Positions 44,641-56,193 of a DNA stretch of 64,000 bases are shown here, piece by piece. This DNA comes from Adineta ricciae (Eukaryota; Rotifera; Eurotatoria; Adinetida; Adinetidae), in contig CAJNOJ010000012.1 in the NCBI GenBank assembly GCA_905250025.1, forward strand, positions 620,001 through 684,000, in the 5' to 3' direction. The notes beneath the pieces are model-generated. The model was not told the DNA's origin, searched no databases, and was given only the letters and a program-made list of their open reading frames with translations. Both the position numbers and the translations under genes were made by a program. Position 1 is the first letter of the stretch, and each line of letters begins with the position of its first letter.

Positions 44641-46641
44641 ATGTCACATCCGTCAATTCCGACTATAAGTCAATTTCGCAAAGAACATAATATCTGTTTT
44701 GAATCACGAAACGATGACTCATACGAGGCGTGGATGGGATGCCTTCAACAGCGTATTTCAAATGAACATATTGTGCAGAGCATGACTCATGATCATTCTT
44801 ATGATTATCATAGAAAAAGCGTACCAAAAGTACTTTCTGAAAAGTTACCACCACCTTCTGATGTCAGTAATTCACAAAATCCATCGATTCACAGCGATAC
44901 AGGCGATGCTCAGTCGATGGAACCATTGAGAGTACTTGGACCAGATTTTCCATTCGCCTACGATGACTATCTCGCTCACTCAGCTGGAATAGGCTCAGTA
45001 CCTGAAAGTGTGTATGGTACCGAGGTGGCTATAATCGGAGGCGGACTCTCTGGAATCATCACAGCTTACGAATTGATGAAATTGGGTTTTAAACCAGTCG
45101 TATATGAGGCAGAGGAGATTGGTGGTCGCATGCGTTCTGTGAGCTTCAAAAACCATCCTGAAGTTGTGGCAGAAATGGGAGCGATGCGATTTCCATTGTC
45201 ATCTGTAGCACTCTTTCATTACATCAATCTGTGCAAGCTCGAAACAAAACCGTTTCCGAACCCTCTATGTCCTGCTACCCCCAGTACAGTAATCGATCTG
45301 AACGGCGAGGTGTGCTACGCACACACTCTCGAGGATTTGCCAGATATATTTCGTAAGGTTGCTAGCACGTGGTATAATACTCTGAGTAGTTACGCTAGAT
45401 TGAAAGACATGCAAACTGCGATTCACAATCGTGATGTAGCTACGATCAAAAGGATTTGGAATTCGTTGGTCAAACAGTTAGATACGCAAACGTTCTATGG
45501 TTTTCTCTGTAACTCACCGCTGTTCAAGTCTTTTCAACAACGTGAATTATTTGGCCAAGTTGGCTTTGGTACTGGTGGCTGGGACACAGACTTTCCTAAT
45601 TCGATTCTCGAAGTACTTCGTATCATTTTTACCCACTTCGATGACAACCACCATTTCATTGTCGGTGGTTGTCAGCAGTTGCCGATTCGTCTTTGGAAGC
45701 AATCGCCAAAAAATATGACACATTGGCCTGTCGGCACGACGTTGCAGAGTCTACATGCGAATGGACAGCCTAGAAAAGCTGTAACACACCTTCATCGTAT
45801 AAATCCGAACAAGATCGTAGTGACAGATGCAGATGGAAATAGTCATACTTATTCTGCAGTTGTCTTCACTGCACATAAATGGACGCTGTTGAATCAGATT
45901 AAATCAGATCGTGATCTCCTACCGATCGATCAGTGGATTGCGATCGAACGCACCCATTATATGGGGTCTACAAGACTTTGCGTTCTAGTCGATCGACCCT
46001 TCTGGAAAGACAAAGATCCGGCAACAGGGCGTGATTTGATGAGTATGACGTTGACTGATCGATTGACTCGGTCTACTTATCTATTCGACGATGGTCCAGA
46101 TCGCCCGGGTGTCATCTGTCTATCCTATACGTGGGGCGATGATTCGTTGAAGTGGCTAACTCTATCGGCAAACGAGCGTCTCGACGCAATGTTACGATGC
46201 ATGCATAATATATATCCTAACATCAATGTTGAAGAACATATCATCGACGATCCAGTTACTCTGTCATGGGAGACCGAACGTAATTTTATGGGAGCGTTCA
46301 AGAATAATCTACCTGGTCAGTATCGTTACCAAGTGCGTCTATTCACTCATTTCATGCAAGATTATATTTCGGAAAAAAGTCGTGGATTTTTCATCGCAGG
46401 TGATGACGTATCGTGGACGGCTGGATGGGCTGAAGGTGCTGTTCAAACAGCACTCAATGCAGTTTGGGGAGTAATGCATCATTTTGGTGGCAACACTCAC
46501 CTTGACAATCCAGGTCCTGGAGACATGTTCGAACAACTTGCTCCACTGGTTCTAGAAGATGAGCATGCTCCATGGCTATCCTCTTCCAGAACCAACCGGA
46601 CGTCGACAACATGCACACGTCTACGTTCCGGTACATTGTAA
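44641..46641 (+). CDS. FAD-dependent L-amino-acid/amine oxidase (tryptophan 2-monooxygenase-like)
   Basis: A 666-residue intronless gene. A ~120-residue N-terminal extension precedes the Rossmann FAD-binding motif VAIIGGGLSGIITAYEL (129-145), with the Glu-terminated second strand VVYEAEEIGGRMRS (154-166). EMGAMRFP near 178-185 is the substrate/FAD contact typical of L-amino-acid oxidases and bacterial tryptophan 2-monooxygenase. The C-terminal FAD motif is AGDDVSWTAGWAEGAVQTAL near 590-610. No signal peptide is seen. Family role: oxidation of amino acids or amines with release of hydrogen peroxide, or oxidative decarboxylation to an amide. The sequence pattern looks closest to bacterial enzymes and there are no introns over 2 kb, so horizontal acquisition is plausible. 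Intronless genes are common in this block, so that alone is not proof. Confidence 0.82.
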   Translation: MSHPSIPTISQFRKEHNICFESRNDDSYEAWMGCLQQRISNEHIVQSMTHDHSYDYHRKSVPKVLSEKLPPPSDVSNSQNPSIHSDTGDAQSMEPLRVLGPDFPFAYDDYLAHSAGIGSVPESVYGTEVAIIGGGLSGIITAYELMKLGFKPVVYEAEEIGGRMRSVSFKNHPEVVAEMGAMRFPLSSVALFHYINLCKLETKPFPNPLCPATPSTVIDLNGEVCYAHTLEDLPDIFRKVASTWYNTLSSYARLKDMQTAIHNRDVATIKRIWNSLVKQLDTQTFYGFLCNSPLFKSFQQRELFGQVGFGTGGWDTDFPNSILEVLRIIFTHFDDNHHFIVGGCQQLPIRLWKQSPKNMTHWPVGTTLQSLHANGQPRKAVTHLHRINPNKIVVTDADGNSHTYSAVVFTAHKWTLLNQIKSDRDLLPIDQWIAIERTHYMGSTRLCVLVDRPFWKDKDPATGRDLMSMTLTDRLTRSTYLFDDGPDRPGVICLSYTWGDDSLKWLTLSANERLDAMLRCMHNIYPNINVEEHIIDDPVTLSWETERNFMGAFKNNLPGQYRYQVRLFTHFMQDYISEKSRGFFIAGDDVSWTAGWAEGAVQTALNAVWGVMHHFGGNTHLDNPGPGDMFEQLAPLVLEDEHAPWLSSSRTNRTSTTCTRLRSGTL

Positions 46642-46700
46642 TCAGAATATTTCTATTCGTAGATTTATGTAGTTTTTATACAGTTTTAAAAAAATGTCTA

Positions 46701-49700
46701 TCACATATGGTCAAGGACGAGTTTCCGATATGCACTGTTACGCAATATTAATTCTCTGTGTGTGCCAGACTCCAAGAGACGTCCGTTAGGACCAAGGACA
46801 CAAATAACATCACACGACTGGATCGTAGAAAGCCGATGAGCAATAATCATCACTGTTCGAGATGGATCATCTTGTCTTGCAGCATTTAACGATTCTTCAA
46901 CCAGCTACAAATCAGAATAGAACTGTTCTTTTGATAGAACAAAAGAAAATTTTCATTCACCTGTTCATTGTGTACATCGAGTGCGCTAGTCGCCTCGTCA
47001 AGCAGTAGAATTTTTGGTTTACGAAAAAGAGCTCGTGCAATAGCAATACGTTGTTTCTGACCACCGGATAAATATGAACTCCCATTCAGCCCTACAGGTG
47101 TGTCATAACCCTAAAGAGAGTACTTGTATTTTTGTAAGTGCAAAAGAAGCCGAAGAACTGACCTGAGGTAACATTTCTATAAAAGTATGACAATGTGCTC
47201 GTTTAGCTGCGTCGACAACGTCTTCGTGGGTATATGTGTCTATCAGACAGCCAAATGCGATGTTTTCAGCCACGGTGAGGCCCAATATGAGATTTGGTTC
47301 CTGGCTAACAAGACCAATTTGTGCGCGTAACCATCCTAATTTTAAGGATCGCACATTATGGCCATCGAGCAGCTATGTGAAAAGTAGTTCAAAACGAAAA
47401 TCCCGAATGTATGACCTACTACACGTCCTCGATTACAGTCATAGAATCGTTCAAGCAATTGTGCCAGAGTCGATTTACCGCAACCACTCGAACCAACTAT
47501 TGCTACTCGCATACCTTCAATTGACAATTAGTGTTTGGTCGTATAATGAGAAATATCGCTGAAAAGTACAAACCGGCTCGTACTGTTAATTGAAAATTAT
47601 GCAGGACATTGATTGAACTGCGTGTCGGATAAGCGAAAGTTACTCGATCGAATTGAATGGTTCCAGAGAAATCCTTCTGTTTATCAAAAGTGAGAATGCC
47701 ATTTCGTTTGAAAGTCAACTTACAATTTGTTGACCTTCTGTAGACATATTATCAATCAGGGGAATGCGTTCAAACAATTGATTCAAACGCCTCGCTGCCG
47801 CTGTTGTTCCACCCAATTCAGTTGAACTAGTCAGTATATAATCACAGAACCTCTCACGTCAGTGGAGTTCTACTTACATCATTGCCGATGTTTGTATGAC
47901 ATCAAATGAAAATGGTACGAAAGCGAATAATCTACGAGAACCACGACTTTGTTGAGATATTTTATCGGATATTTCAATAACTTACAAAACAATGCGCTGA
48001 TGATCAATAAGACCATCGTCCAGGAGAACAACGGCCAGCTCAGCCAGACAAGGCAAGATCAATGTTGCTATTGGGAATGAAAATGCAAACGCTACACCGC
48101 CCTTGAACACACTCGGTTTGATTATTCTACAAAAGCGAAGTGAAAAATCGTTCAAGTTCCGAAAGATCATCTTCGTTCTACTTGTAACTTCGATCGATAA
48201 CATTTTGAAATTGATCCAACAAATGCTCTTCTCTAGTCAGTTGAAAAACGGTCCGAATATTCCGTACAGTTTGCGTGATCAACGCATTACAACTAGATAA
48301 GATGCTGTCGATCTTTGTCTGTAGGCGACTCTTTCTCCGAATATCGATGATCGCACCAGTCAATTCGAATAGAATTAAACCAAAGACCATCAAAGTCAAT
48401 TGCCAAGAAAATATCAGTCCGATAATCAGCGCAACCAACAATAACGATAAAGATTCAATAAGCAACCCCAGACGAACATTTGTCAACTATGATATATCAA
48501 AGAAGATATAGTTAAAATAATCTTGAATTGCAGCAAGTAAGAACTACGTACTGATTGAACAGCCATTGCATCTGCTGAAAGACGTGCACAGAGAGAACCC
48601 GTATTATTTTCACTTTTATCAAACCATGCCACTTCTTGCCGTAACATGCATGCAAATGATTTCATTCGTAACCGATCTGTTAAGCGGGTTCCAGACACGG
48701 CCAGACAAACATACTTGTATAAAATAAAATAAAAGAACCACAGTTCACTTTTCTCCTATCCTCTCACACGTCTCGCTGCTAAGAAAAACTCTTACGTGAA
48801 CAATTTTGATCAAATTCACTCCAATACCCAAAAGAAACATAATACGCGTGAATTGAATTACTTTATCCATTTGCGCGGAAGGATCACATTGTTGAAATGC
48901 CTTTCAAATAAGTAGGATTCTATAGAAGATTATCAAAGAAAAAGTTTTGATTAATCATACTTACACTGATTGTTTCTGCAAGAATATACGCAAACGACGG
49001 ATAAAATCCGCCAGCAACGATACCAGATAGACAAATAACGATCAAGTAAGGCCATTCAGGAGCATTTAATTTAAATAGTTTAATCAAACAACCCAATGAA
49101 CCTTGCGAAGACTATGAAACGATAAGAGTAATCATTCGGTATATGCAACATTAAACATCAACTGTACCTGATGTACTTCATTCATTATTTGTTTATCATC
49201 GTTCTCTTCATCTTGAATATCTAGAAAGTCTACTTCATCAGTTGTTACCTGCTGTTCGTATGTGCTGATGTCTTTCATAGAAACGTCGTCTAAATCCGTT
49301 GACGTCAAATCCTCACAATGTGTCAAATTCACCTGCTGTTTTATCGCCGATTGATAATAGAAATTCCTCGCTGCAAAAAGATCGTCATGTGAACCCTGTT
49401 CAACAATTGACCCGTCTTTCATAACTATGATCCAATCCGCATAGCGAATAGTTGAAAGACGATGCGCAACGATGATAGTCGTTCGAGCTAGATTGATGAT
49501 CTCATGATTTCTGAATATAGACACAGTTCGAACCAATGATCTTACCGTTAGTAGTTTGTTCGATGGTTTCTTGTACGATCTTTTCACTGGATGAATCGAG
49601 TGCACTTGTTGCTTCGTCCAGTAAAAGCAAGCTTGGTTGTCGGATGAGAGCCCGTGCCAATGCAATCCGTTGTCGCTGACCACCACTGAGTTGCACACCT

Positions 49701-52180
49701 TGATCGCCAATGACTGTCTCATATCCCTTTTTACAAATGATCATGTTGTTTGAAGTAGACTTTAAAATCAGTTGAGATTACTTGAGGAAGTTTATCGATA
49801 AACGGATGAGCATTGGCTTGTTCAGCAGCTTCGACAATCTCCTCCAAAGTGGCATTCTCCTTTCCATACCCGATATTATTTCGAATTGTTGTTGCAAAAA
49901 GAACCTTCGAATAAAGCTTAGTTGTTCTAAACAGCTGAATATATGTATCGAGTACCGGCTCTTGGCTAACAAGACCAATATTCTGACGTAGAGCTTTTCG
50001 ATCAAAGCTGTTAATAGGATGGCCATTGATCCGAATTTGCCCGTCGAGTGGATCGTAGAAACGAAGCAAAAGTTGAATACAAGTGCTTTTGCCTGATCAT
50101 TACAGCGCAAAAACATCCGCAAATATTCGAATACCTGACAATTAATCTTACCACTGCCTGAACTGCCGACAAATGCGACGGTTTGATTCGCTTTAATTCG
50201 AAATGAAACATTATTCAAAGCCAACCGCTTCTCACCGCTTGGATACGCAAAGGAAACATTGTCGAAAACGATTTCAACCGCGGGTTCACCATCCGGGCAA
50301 GTTAATATACTCTTGCGAATTGCTTGAGCAACTGGTATGGAACGTATTTCTGCCTGTGCTTCTTCACGAATCTGTTAAATATAAGAGACACCGCTTTAGA
50401 AAACTGTATAATCTTGAATCCAATGGAAGGGTTAGATAGTAGCACATTTCTTCAAATGTGGTGTTAGTTACTTTGCTTTCTTCAATAAAATCCATGATTG
50501 GTAGAGCGATTGTACATGCATCGAGAAATGTCTTCATGCTTGGCGCCAGATAGCCAAGGAACTGCATACCTTCCGTTATAGACGTAACAACCTACACATT
50601 CATTCAAAGAAAGTTTAGCAAGAGAAGAATTGTACCACAACAATCTGACGAATGCTCAATGATGGATGTCTTCCTGTTATTTTAAGCCACGTTCCAGCAA
50701 GGTAGCCAAGTGCACTTGTCCAGTAAACGAACGTTGCCAACACTCCAACATAACAACCATAGAGAAATCCTTTTCGGAGTGCATATTTGACATTATGTTT
50801 CAACTTCGATTCGTATCTATAATTGTATGAACATAGAAAAGAGCACTGATGTCTGATCTACACAAAATCGACATGCTAACCGCATCTGTTCGTTGTTTTG
50901 TGCATTGAAAGCAATCACTGTCCGAATACCACTAAACACTTCCTCAGCAACTGTTGCTGCCTGCCCATACGATTTGATTTCGGAAAGAGTCGCCTGAGCC
51001 GTTAACTACAAACGAAATGTCATCTGAAGTCACAAATAGGGTATTTGAAGCTACCTTTGATAAAACGAATGCTGCACCCACACTGAGTGGTTCTGCGATG
51101 CAAACAATTAAAGTCAATTTCCAATCGACGACCAATGCGAGAATAAAACTGCTGATAACAAAGATAAAACCAGAAAAGATAGCTGCACTCTTCCAACCAA
51201 TGCCTGACTGTACAACAGCAACGTTTCTAGTAAAAAAGAAACATGTGCATATGAATGATTAACAATAAGTCAAACTCACTCGAACAAGTTCGAAATCGAC
51301 GTTTCGGTAACGTCAAAGTATGATACTTCCTAAAAATGAGCGATGGAAGAAAACGTAATACTTCTCTAACGAGAAAAAATGATATACCCGGGCGAGTGTG
51401 GCTTTGAATAGTTGTACTCTAATACGATTTGCCAATCGACAAGAAGACAATTCAAAGGAAACGTATTGAATGTAGTAAACCAAGATTTGAATCAATCCAA
51501 TAACTTGAAGAAAACGGAACATTGCAATATCATTCTTAGGTTCAATCGATCGAGTCACCAGTCTCTTTCAGTAGCTAGATTTACATTGAGGTTTCAATCA
51601 AACTCACCAACTAGTTGGATGACGTTTCTATGAACATTATTGTAGAAAGATGCTCTATTTGTCAAGTTATCAATTGAAGTCGTATTCGAGATGTTAGACG
51701 TCAAACAGAGACTGATTAAATAGAAAATGAAGCGAAAGTTTTTATATCAATTTCGTATAGACTTGGTAATGATGAAAATAAGATCATGTCATATATACCT
51801 AGACGACGTATTACTGTACTGGCAAATAGTTGTGTTGGAATCTGTACATTCAGCTGACGATATGCGTTCGACAAATAAACCGACCAATTCGCCAAAAATG
51901 AAAACAAAAAACACATGGCCAACAGCATAGATGACTGCCGCCAAAATGCCGACAAGTATCATAACGTAATCCGCAGTATTTCCGAAGCTCAACTGACAAA
52001 AGAGATTTTTTATTTACAATCATATTTCAAACAACATAAGATTGGTTCTTTCTTTCTTGCTAAACTTACCAATTTCTTGAGAATGACGATGGAACTAATC
52101 TGATTCGTAGTTGTTTCTGAGTTTATTTCTATCTTTCGAGCAGGTCTCAATCGCGCGAATAAACTGTGATAAATGCGCAT
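46701..52180 (-). CDS. Full-length ABCB (P-glycoprotein-like) multidrug ABC transporter
   Basis: A multi-exon gene with short introns, read leftward from ATG 52180 ([13 protein letters not shown]) to TGA 46701 (RKLVLDHM). Order: TMD1 (about 51992-50250), NBD1 (about 50224-49380), linker rich in Asp/Glu (about 49320-49190), TMD2 (about 49100-47770), NBD2 (about 47718-46701). NBD1 has Walker A GSSGSGK, Q-loop GLVSQEP, signature LSGGQRQR, Walker [13 protein letters not shown] and the H-loop in [12 protein letters not shown]2 has [43 protein letters not shown] and a final H-loop IIAHRLST. Both ATP sites therefore look catalytically complete. A 57-nt intron inside NBD1 (about 49955-49899) is a multiple of three, so it is easily mistaken for an insertion. 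Family role: plasma-membrane efflux of amphipathic compounds. Confidence 0.88.
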
Positions 52181-52610
52181 TCTGATGTATCTGATCCTAT
52201 CGACAAGAAAACTTACCGATCGATAAATCTTAATCGCATTGTATTCGGTTGCACCTATCTACAAAACGAACATATTTGTAGTCGCTCTTAAAAATTCGAT
52301 TGCTTGTTTTTGTGTAAATATATGCCTTCTGAAGTTAATAAGGAAAATGAAGTTAAATCCCACGTGCTGGTGACCAACGCAAAAATATAATTCGATTTCA
52401 ATTCATCTGAAAGCTTATCAAATTGACATAGAAGTGCAATGCGCAACACGTTGGGTTTCTTTTGTCAGTGCAAATACGAAGCCAACAATTCGCCCCGAAA
52501 TCAATTTCACATAGAGAGAGAGAGAGTTATAACAATTTATTAGTTGCGCACAACAGTTTACTTAACAACATCAAGTAATCTCGTGTGTTCAAGACGAAAT
52601 GAAATACAAT
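52181..52610. other. Intergenic with short AG repeat
   Basis: 5' flank of the ABC transporter. An (AG)7 run lies at about 52513-52526. No gene is seen. Confidence 0.4.
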
Positions 52611-53588
52611 TTAAATTGCTTTTCCATTTGTCGCATCGCGAGTGAGATTCGTTTGTTCTCTCCCGTTCATCGCTTCCAGTGGATAGACTCGTCTTATACG
52701 CTGAAACGATTGTTTCAGTTCCTTATGCAACTTCGGCAACGAAGTAATTATAATAAATGGCAGCAATTGATGCACGAAATTTGTAATGTAGAAGAAATAA
52801 TTTAATTGAATGTCAAGAGCGAATGTGGGCGACCATAGAGCTTCGATTACACCGACGATAACTTCGGGTGTGATTAACATTAAATACAGAGCTGAAATGA
52901 AAACAAGCTGAATAATCATACGCTTTTGTCGATTCCATTCGACTGGGCGGCCTTGTTTGATTCTTTGCCACACAACACGAACGAAAAGAAAAAGATTGGC
53001 AAGTGAAATAATGCTGATCGGCAATGCGTAATGAGCGAGCCAATCATATGTTCCCCAAAGTGGAACAAATGCGTAACATGGACTGCCACAGTATGGATAA
53101 GTATAATCCCAAGTGTTAGTACAAGACGATGGGAAGAATATCAGAACAATATAGAGAGTCGGTGTGTAACAAAGACAAAGAAGTAAAGGTAGATAATGAA
53201 ACAGATTCAAGTATAATTTTCTTTTCATTCTTTGACTATGAAAGATAAATAAATGCCGTTCGATGCAACACCAAGCGATAAGCATCAAATTCACAGTTAG
53301 TAAAGAATAATTCAACCAAGTCCATACTGTACAAAATGTCTCGGTTTGTAGAATAGAAATACCCCATCGGAAAAAATAGAGACTAAAGATCGCATCTGTC
53401 ATCTTCTCAATGAAACTGACGGTGAGTACACATAGAATAACATGATTTTGCGGAGATTTGACAATCTCTTTTCGCCAATGACGAATCAGATAGATAAACA
53501 CGCAGATATCACACAAAAGTGATGGACCAATGGTTGCTTGTAAACATCCATATTTGATTAGCCGAAGGTTTTCACTAAGATCCGCCAT
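52611..53588 (-). CDS. Rhodopsin-like G-protein-coupled receptor
   Basis: A single exon of 325 residues from MADLSENLRL (ATG 53588); an upstream in-frame ATG at 53669 would add 27 residues without a signal peptide. Seven hydrophobic segments are visible, for example LLCDICVFIYLI, LMLIAWCCIERHLFIF, LYLNLFHYLPLLLCL and LVFISALYLMLITPE. The end of helix 3 reads CIERHLFIF, an ERH in place of DRY. Cys residues before helix 3 (ETFCTVW) and in loop 2 (YPYCGSPC) can form the usual disulfide. The C-terminus is short and basic. Ligand unknown; probable peptide or chemosensory orphan. Confidence 0.75.
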   Translation of the reverse strand: MADLSENLRLIKYGCLQATIGPSLLCDICVFIYLIRHWRKEIVKSPQNHVILCVLTVSFIEKMTDAIFSLYFFRWGISILQTETFCTVWTWLNYSLLTVNLMLIAWCCIERHLFIFHSQRMKRKLYLNLFHYLPLLLCLCYTPTLYIVLIFFPSSCTNTWDYTYPYCGSPCYAFVPLWGTYDWLAHYALPISIISLANLFLFVRVVWQRIKQGRPVEWNRQKRMIIQLVFISALYLMLITPEVIVGVIEALWSPTFALDIQLNYFFYITNFVHQLLPFIIITSLPKLHKELKQSFQRIRRVYPLEAMNGREQTNLTRDATNGKAI

Positions 53589-54642
53589 TGTTCGATTTGA
53601 TCGATCAATAGATAATCTACAAAACGGAAAATTGATATGTTCATGGTTTACAAACAGTAAAAATAACATGAGATCTAACTCATCGTCTCACTCTGTATGT
53701 GTTCTGAATGAAAGAAAAAACAGGTTCTTTTAACATCTGAGATGTAGCCTAGATTTTTCGTCCTCCAAAATCTAAACAAATTCCATCCGTAGTTAATCTG
53801 ATCTCTAATCTATGAAAAAATATGCACTAATAGGATTGCTGATAAGTACTGTGTAGAATTTCCCAAAAAGAGAATACCAAGATTATGAACGAACAATAGG
53901 CACAAAAAAACTTAAATCGATACACCGTGAATTTTAACCCAAGCTACGGCTTGGAAAAGCTCTTTCAATCATGAGAAATACTCTTAGCACGTTGTTGTTC
54001 TACGCATCAATATTAAAGAAAAAAGAAGTTTTAAGTTTTCGCTAACATCTCACAGATTTTATCAATATGAGAGACACATTAAGAGAGTGTGAGATAGAGA
54101 AAAGAAACCAGATGAACTTCAGTAGAAAAAGATTCTTCTTTTCATCCTGCCTTTTTGTAGTAAGTGAGGATAGGAAATTTTGTTGTATCTAAACTCATCT
54201 TCGACGACTTATATCAAATATAGTACGGAAAATAACTGAAACACCCGAGGAAAAGATCCATTGAGATAGACACGAATCCACTATAATCTGTCTGGGTTAA
54301 AAAAGAGTTTTTCTATCACCTCGCAATGAGAGAAGAGGGAAAATTATTTCCTTATAGAAAAGAAAATCTAAAGGAAAATAAATTACATTCTAGCGGATGC
54401 TCTTTCATAGTACTTAACATCGACGGAATAAGATCAGGAACATCTTATTAAAGCAAAAAGCCTTATAATACAATTACAGCGAGATACTCAAATAATTAGA
54501 AAAGAGACTTTTCAATAATGCGGCATGATAATATTTTCTTTGCCAAAGAAACCTTAAGCAGTCAACGTTCAAAATAAAATGAGTATCTGAAAATTCTGTT
54601 TTTTTTATTGATGAATGAATCAAACACAAATAGTCGCAGAAT
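53589..54642. other. Intergenic, about 1 kb
   Basis: AT- and purine-rich spacer between two leftward genes. No reading frame or RNA gene is supported. Confidence 0.45.
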
Positions 54643-55869
54643 TCACCAGAGAAACTCAGTCGGATGCTTATCTATCAATGGCATTTCCTCGTCCACCTGA
54701 CGATCTGTTCCGCCACTTTGATACAAAACCATACCGATGAAAACAATTGGTAATGCGCCTAGATTAAATCCGATATCCCAGCCTGTGACATCCGCCACTC
54801 CAGCCCATCGATTTATGCCAGGAAAGATAAACCAGAACGACGTCGATAGTAATGGAGAAATTGAACTGACTATCGCAAGCCAATTCGCCGATGTATGATC
54901 GGTAAGAAACGTACCAATAACACTAGCCAGTAAACAAGAAACGATATATAACATTCCGGTACCGGCAGCAATGTGACATCGATCATTGAGTGTATGACCA
55001 ACGTTGAAAAGACATTTGAAACCATCGGAGAATGAACTCCACCATTGATCAATGCTATCTGATGTGCCAAAACCTGGTACTAAGTCAAGCGGAAAACATA
55101 AAACAATAATAGTTACTTGAAACATAGTTTCAACTGCTTGAAAATAGATAACTGAAAAACGAGTAATTTTCTCTTCTCGTTCTCGGGCATACTTTGTAAA
55201 GTCTACTTGTAGTCTTTCTTGTATAATAGTTTTTATAGCGCTCGGTATACAACCAAGAATATACACGAATGGCCAGTACCAGCCTTGTTTTAGAGTGGTA
55301 TCAGTAGTTCCATCGTGGATTTGTTTAAACGTTGGTATAAGACTAAATATCACACCGAGAAGGACGAAACCTATGCTGCTGAAGTGTAACCAACGGTAGT
55401 TTTTCCTCAGGAGAAGTTTTGAAAATATAAATGTGAATGGAATTGTGATTTGACTGAGTATAGATGTGATCGCTGGTGGTACACGACTACCGTGCGAACT
55501 AAATGTAATCAGCAGAGCATTGGCGGCATCGAAGATACTGACATAAAACATATATCTTGTCCATCGCCATTCACGCATTGCCGGAGTGATTTGTCCTTTG
55601 TATGCAAACCAAAATGTGATGAGAACGCAGAAGAAACCGTAGGCAAAGGCACCGAAAAACGTAACGAAATAAACACCAGTCAATTTCGGGAAACTAGCGA
55701 GAAACAGTGCCAAACCGATAGTCTGGCCAGTATTGAAGATTATACACAAGGCAGAAAGTACAATGGCGACAAGATGAAAACTGAAATGCCATCGATGACC
55801 AATGGTGAAACCTGGGTGATGAGAAAACGTTCTCCATGCAAATATCGACGAACACTTGCGTCTGATCAT
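54643..55869 (-). CDS. CRT-like (chloroquine-resistance-transporter-like) membrane transporter
   Basis: A single exon of 408 residues with about ten membrane segments in the drug/metabolite-transporter arrangement. Landmarks fit the CRT-like family: an early TM with ALCIIFNTGQTIG, a central SILSQITIPFTFIFSKLLL (helix 4 region), LGVIFSLIPTF, and a late SANWLAIVSSISPLLSTSFW. A cytosolic C-terminus ends DEEMPLIDKHP, which contains an acidic dileucine-type signal (ExxxLI) used for lysosomal sorting. CRT-like proteins in protists and plants export small peptides, glutathione or amino acids from vacuolar or plastid compartments. Lysosomal export here is inference. A generic SLC35-type DMT carrier is the alternative. 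Confidence 0.62.
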   Translation of the reverse strand: MIRRKCSSIFAWRTFSHHPGFTIGHRWHFSFHLVAIVLSALCIIFNTGQTIGLALFLASFPKLTGVYFVTFFGAFAYGFFCVLITFWFAYKGQITPAMREWRWTRYMFYVSIFDAANALLITFSSHGSRVPPAITSILSQITIPFTFIFSKLLLRKNYRWLHFSSIGFVLLGVIFSLIPTFKQIHDGTTDTTLKQGWYWPFVYILGCIPSAIKTIIQERLQVDFTKYAREREEKITRFSVIYFQAVETMFQVTIIVLCFPLDLVPGFGTSDSIDQWWSSFSDGFKCLFNVGHTLNDRCHIAAGTGMLYIVSCLLASVIGTFLTDHTSANWLAIVSSISPLLSTSFWFIFPGINRWAGVADVTGWDIGFNLGALPIVFIGMVLYQSGGTDRQVDEEMPLIDKHPTEFLW

Positions 55870-56193
55870 GCCTTTGATAAACTTTTCTCATGGGCATGCC
55901 TTTTCGTTATTATCAAAGAGAAAAATTCTTATCTTAATGTTAAAAGGTTGATTTTATCTAGCACAATGAAAATAGAACGAAATTTGTGCACGAAAGTCAA
56001 CTAAATAGCATGTCATCTTCAGAGTATTGATTTAGACAACCTAATGCTCTCCTTGACGTTCTCAAAAACATACGTATAGGCAAAGAATAAGTTTTTCAGT
56101 AGTTTATTTTTAAACGGAAAATGGCAAACATATTAAATTCCGTTCAAGTATTCATTTACAGTAAGTCATATATTCAAAGAGTGTTAATTCAGC
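55870..56193. other. Intergenic
   Basis: Between the CRT-like gene start and the ceramidase-like gene end. Nothing is recognised. Confidence 0.4.

Noticed and set aside
49899-49955. Seeming 19-residue insertion in the first nucleotide-binding domain of the ABC transporter
   Set aside because: The insert begins GT and ends AG, and its removal restores the standard VSQEP-VLFATTI spacing: a 57-nt intron.
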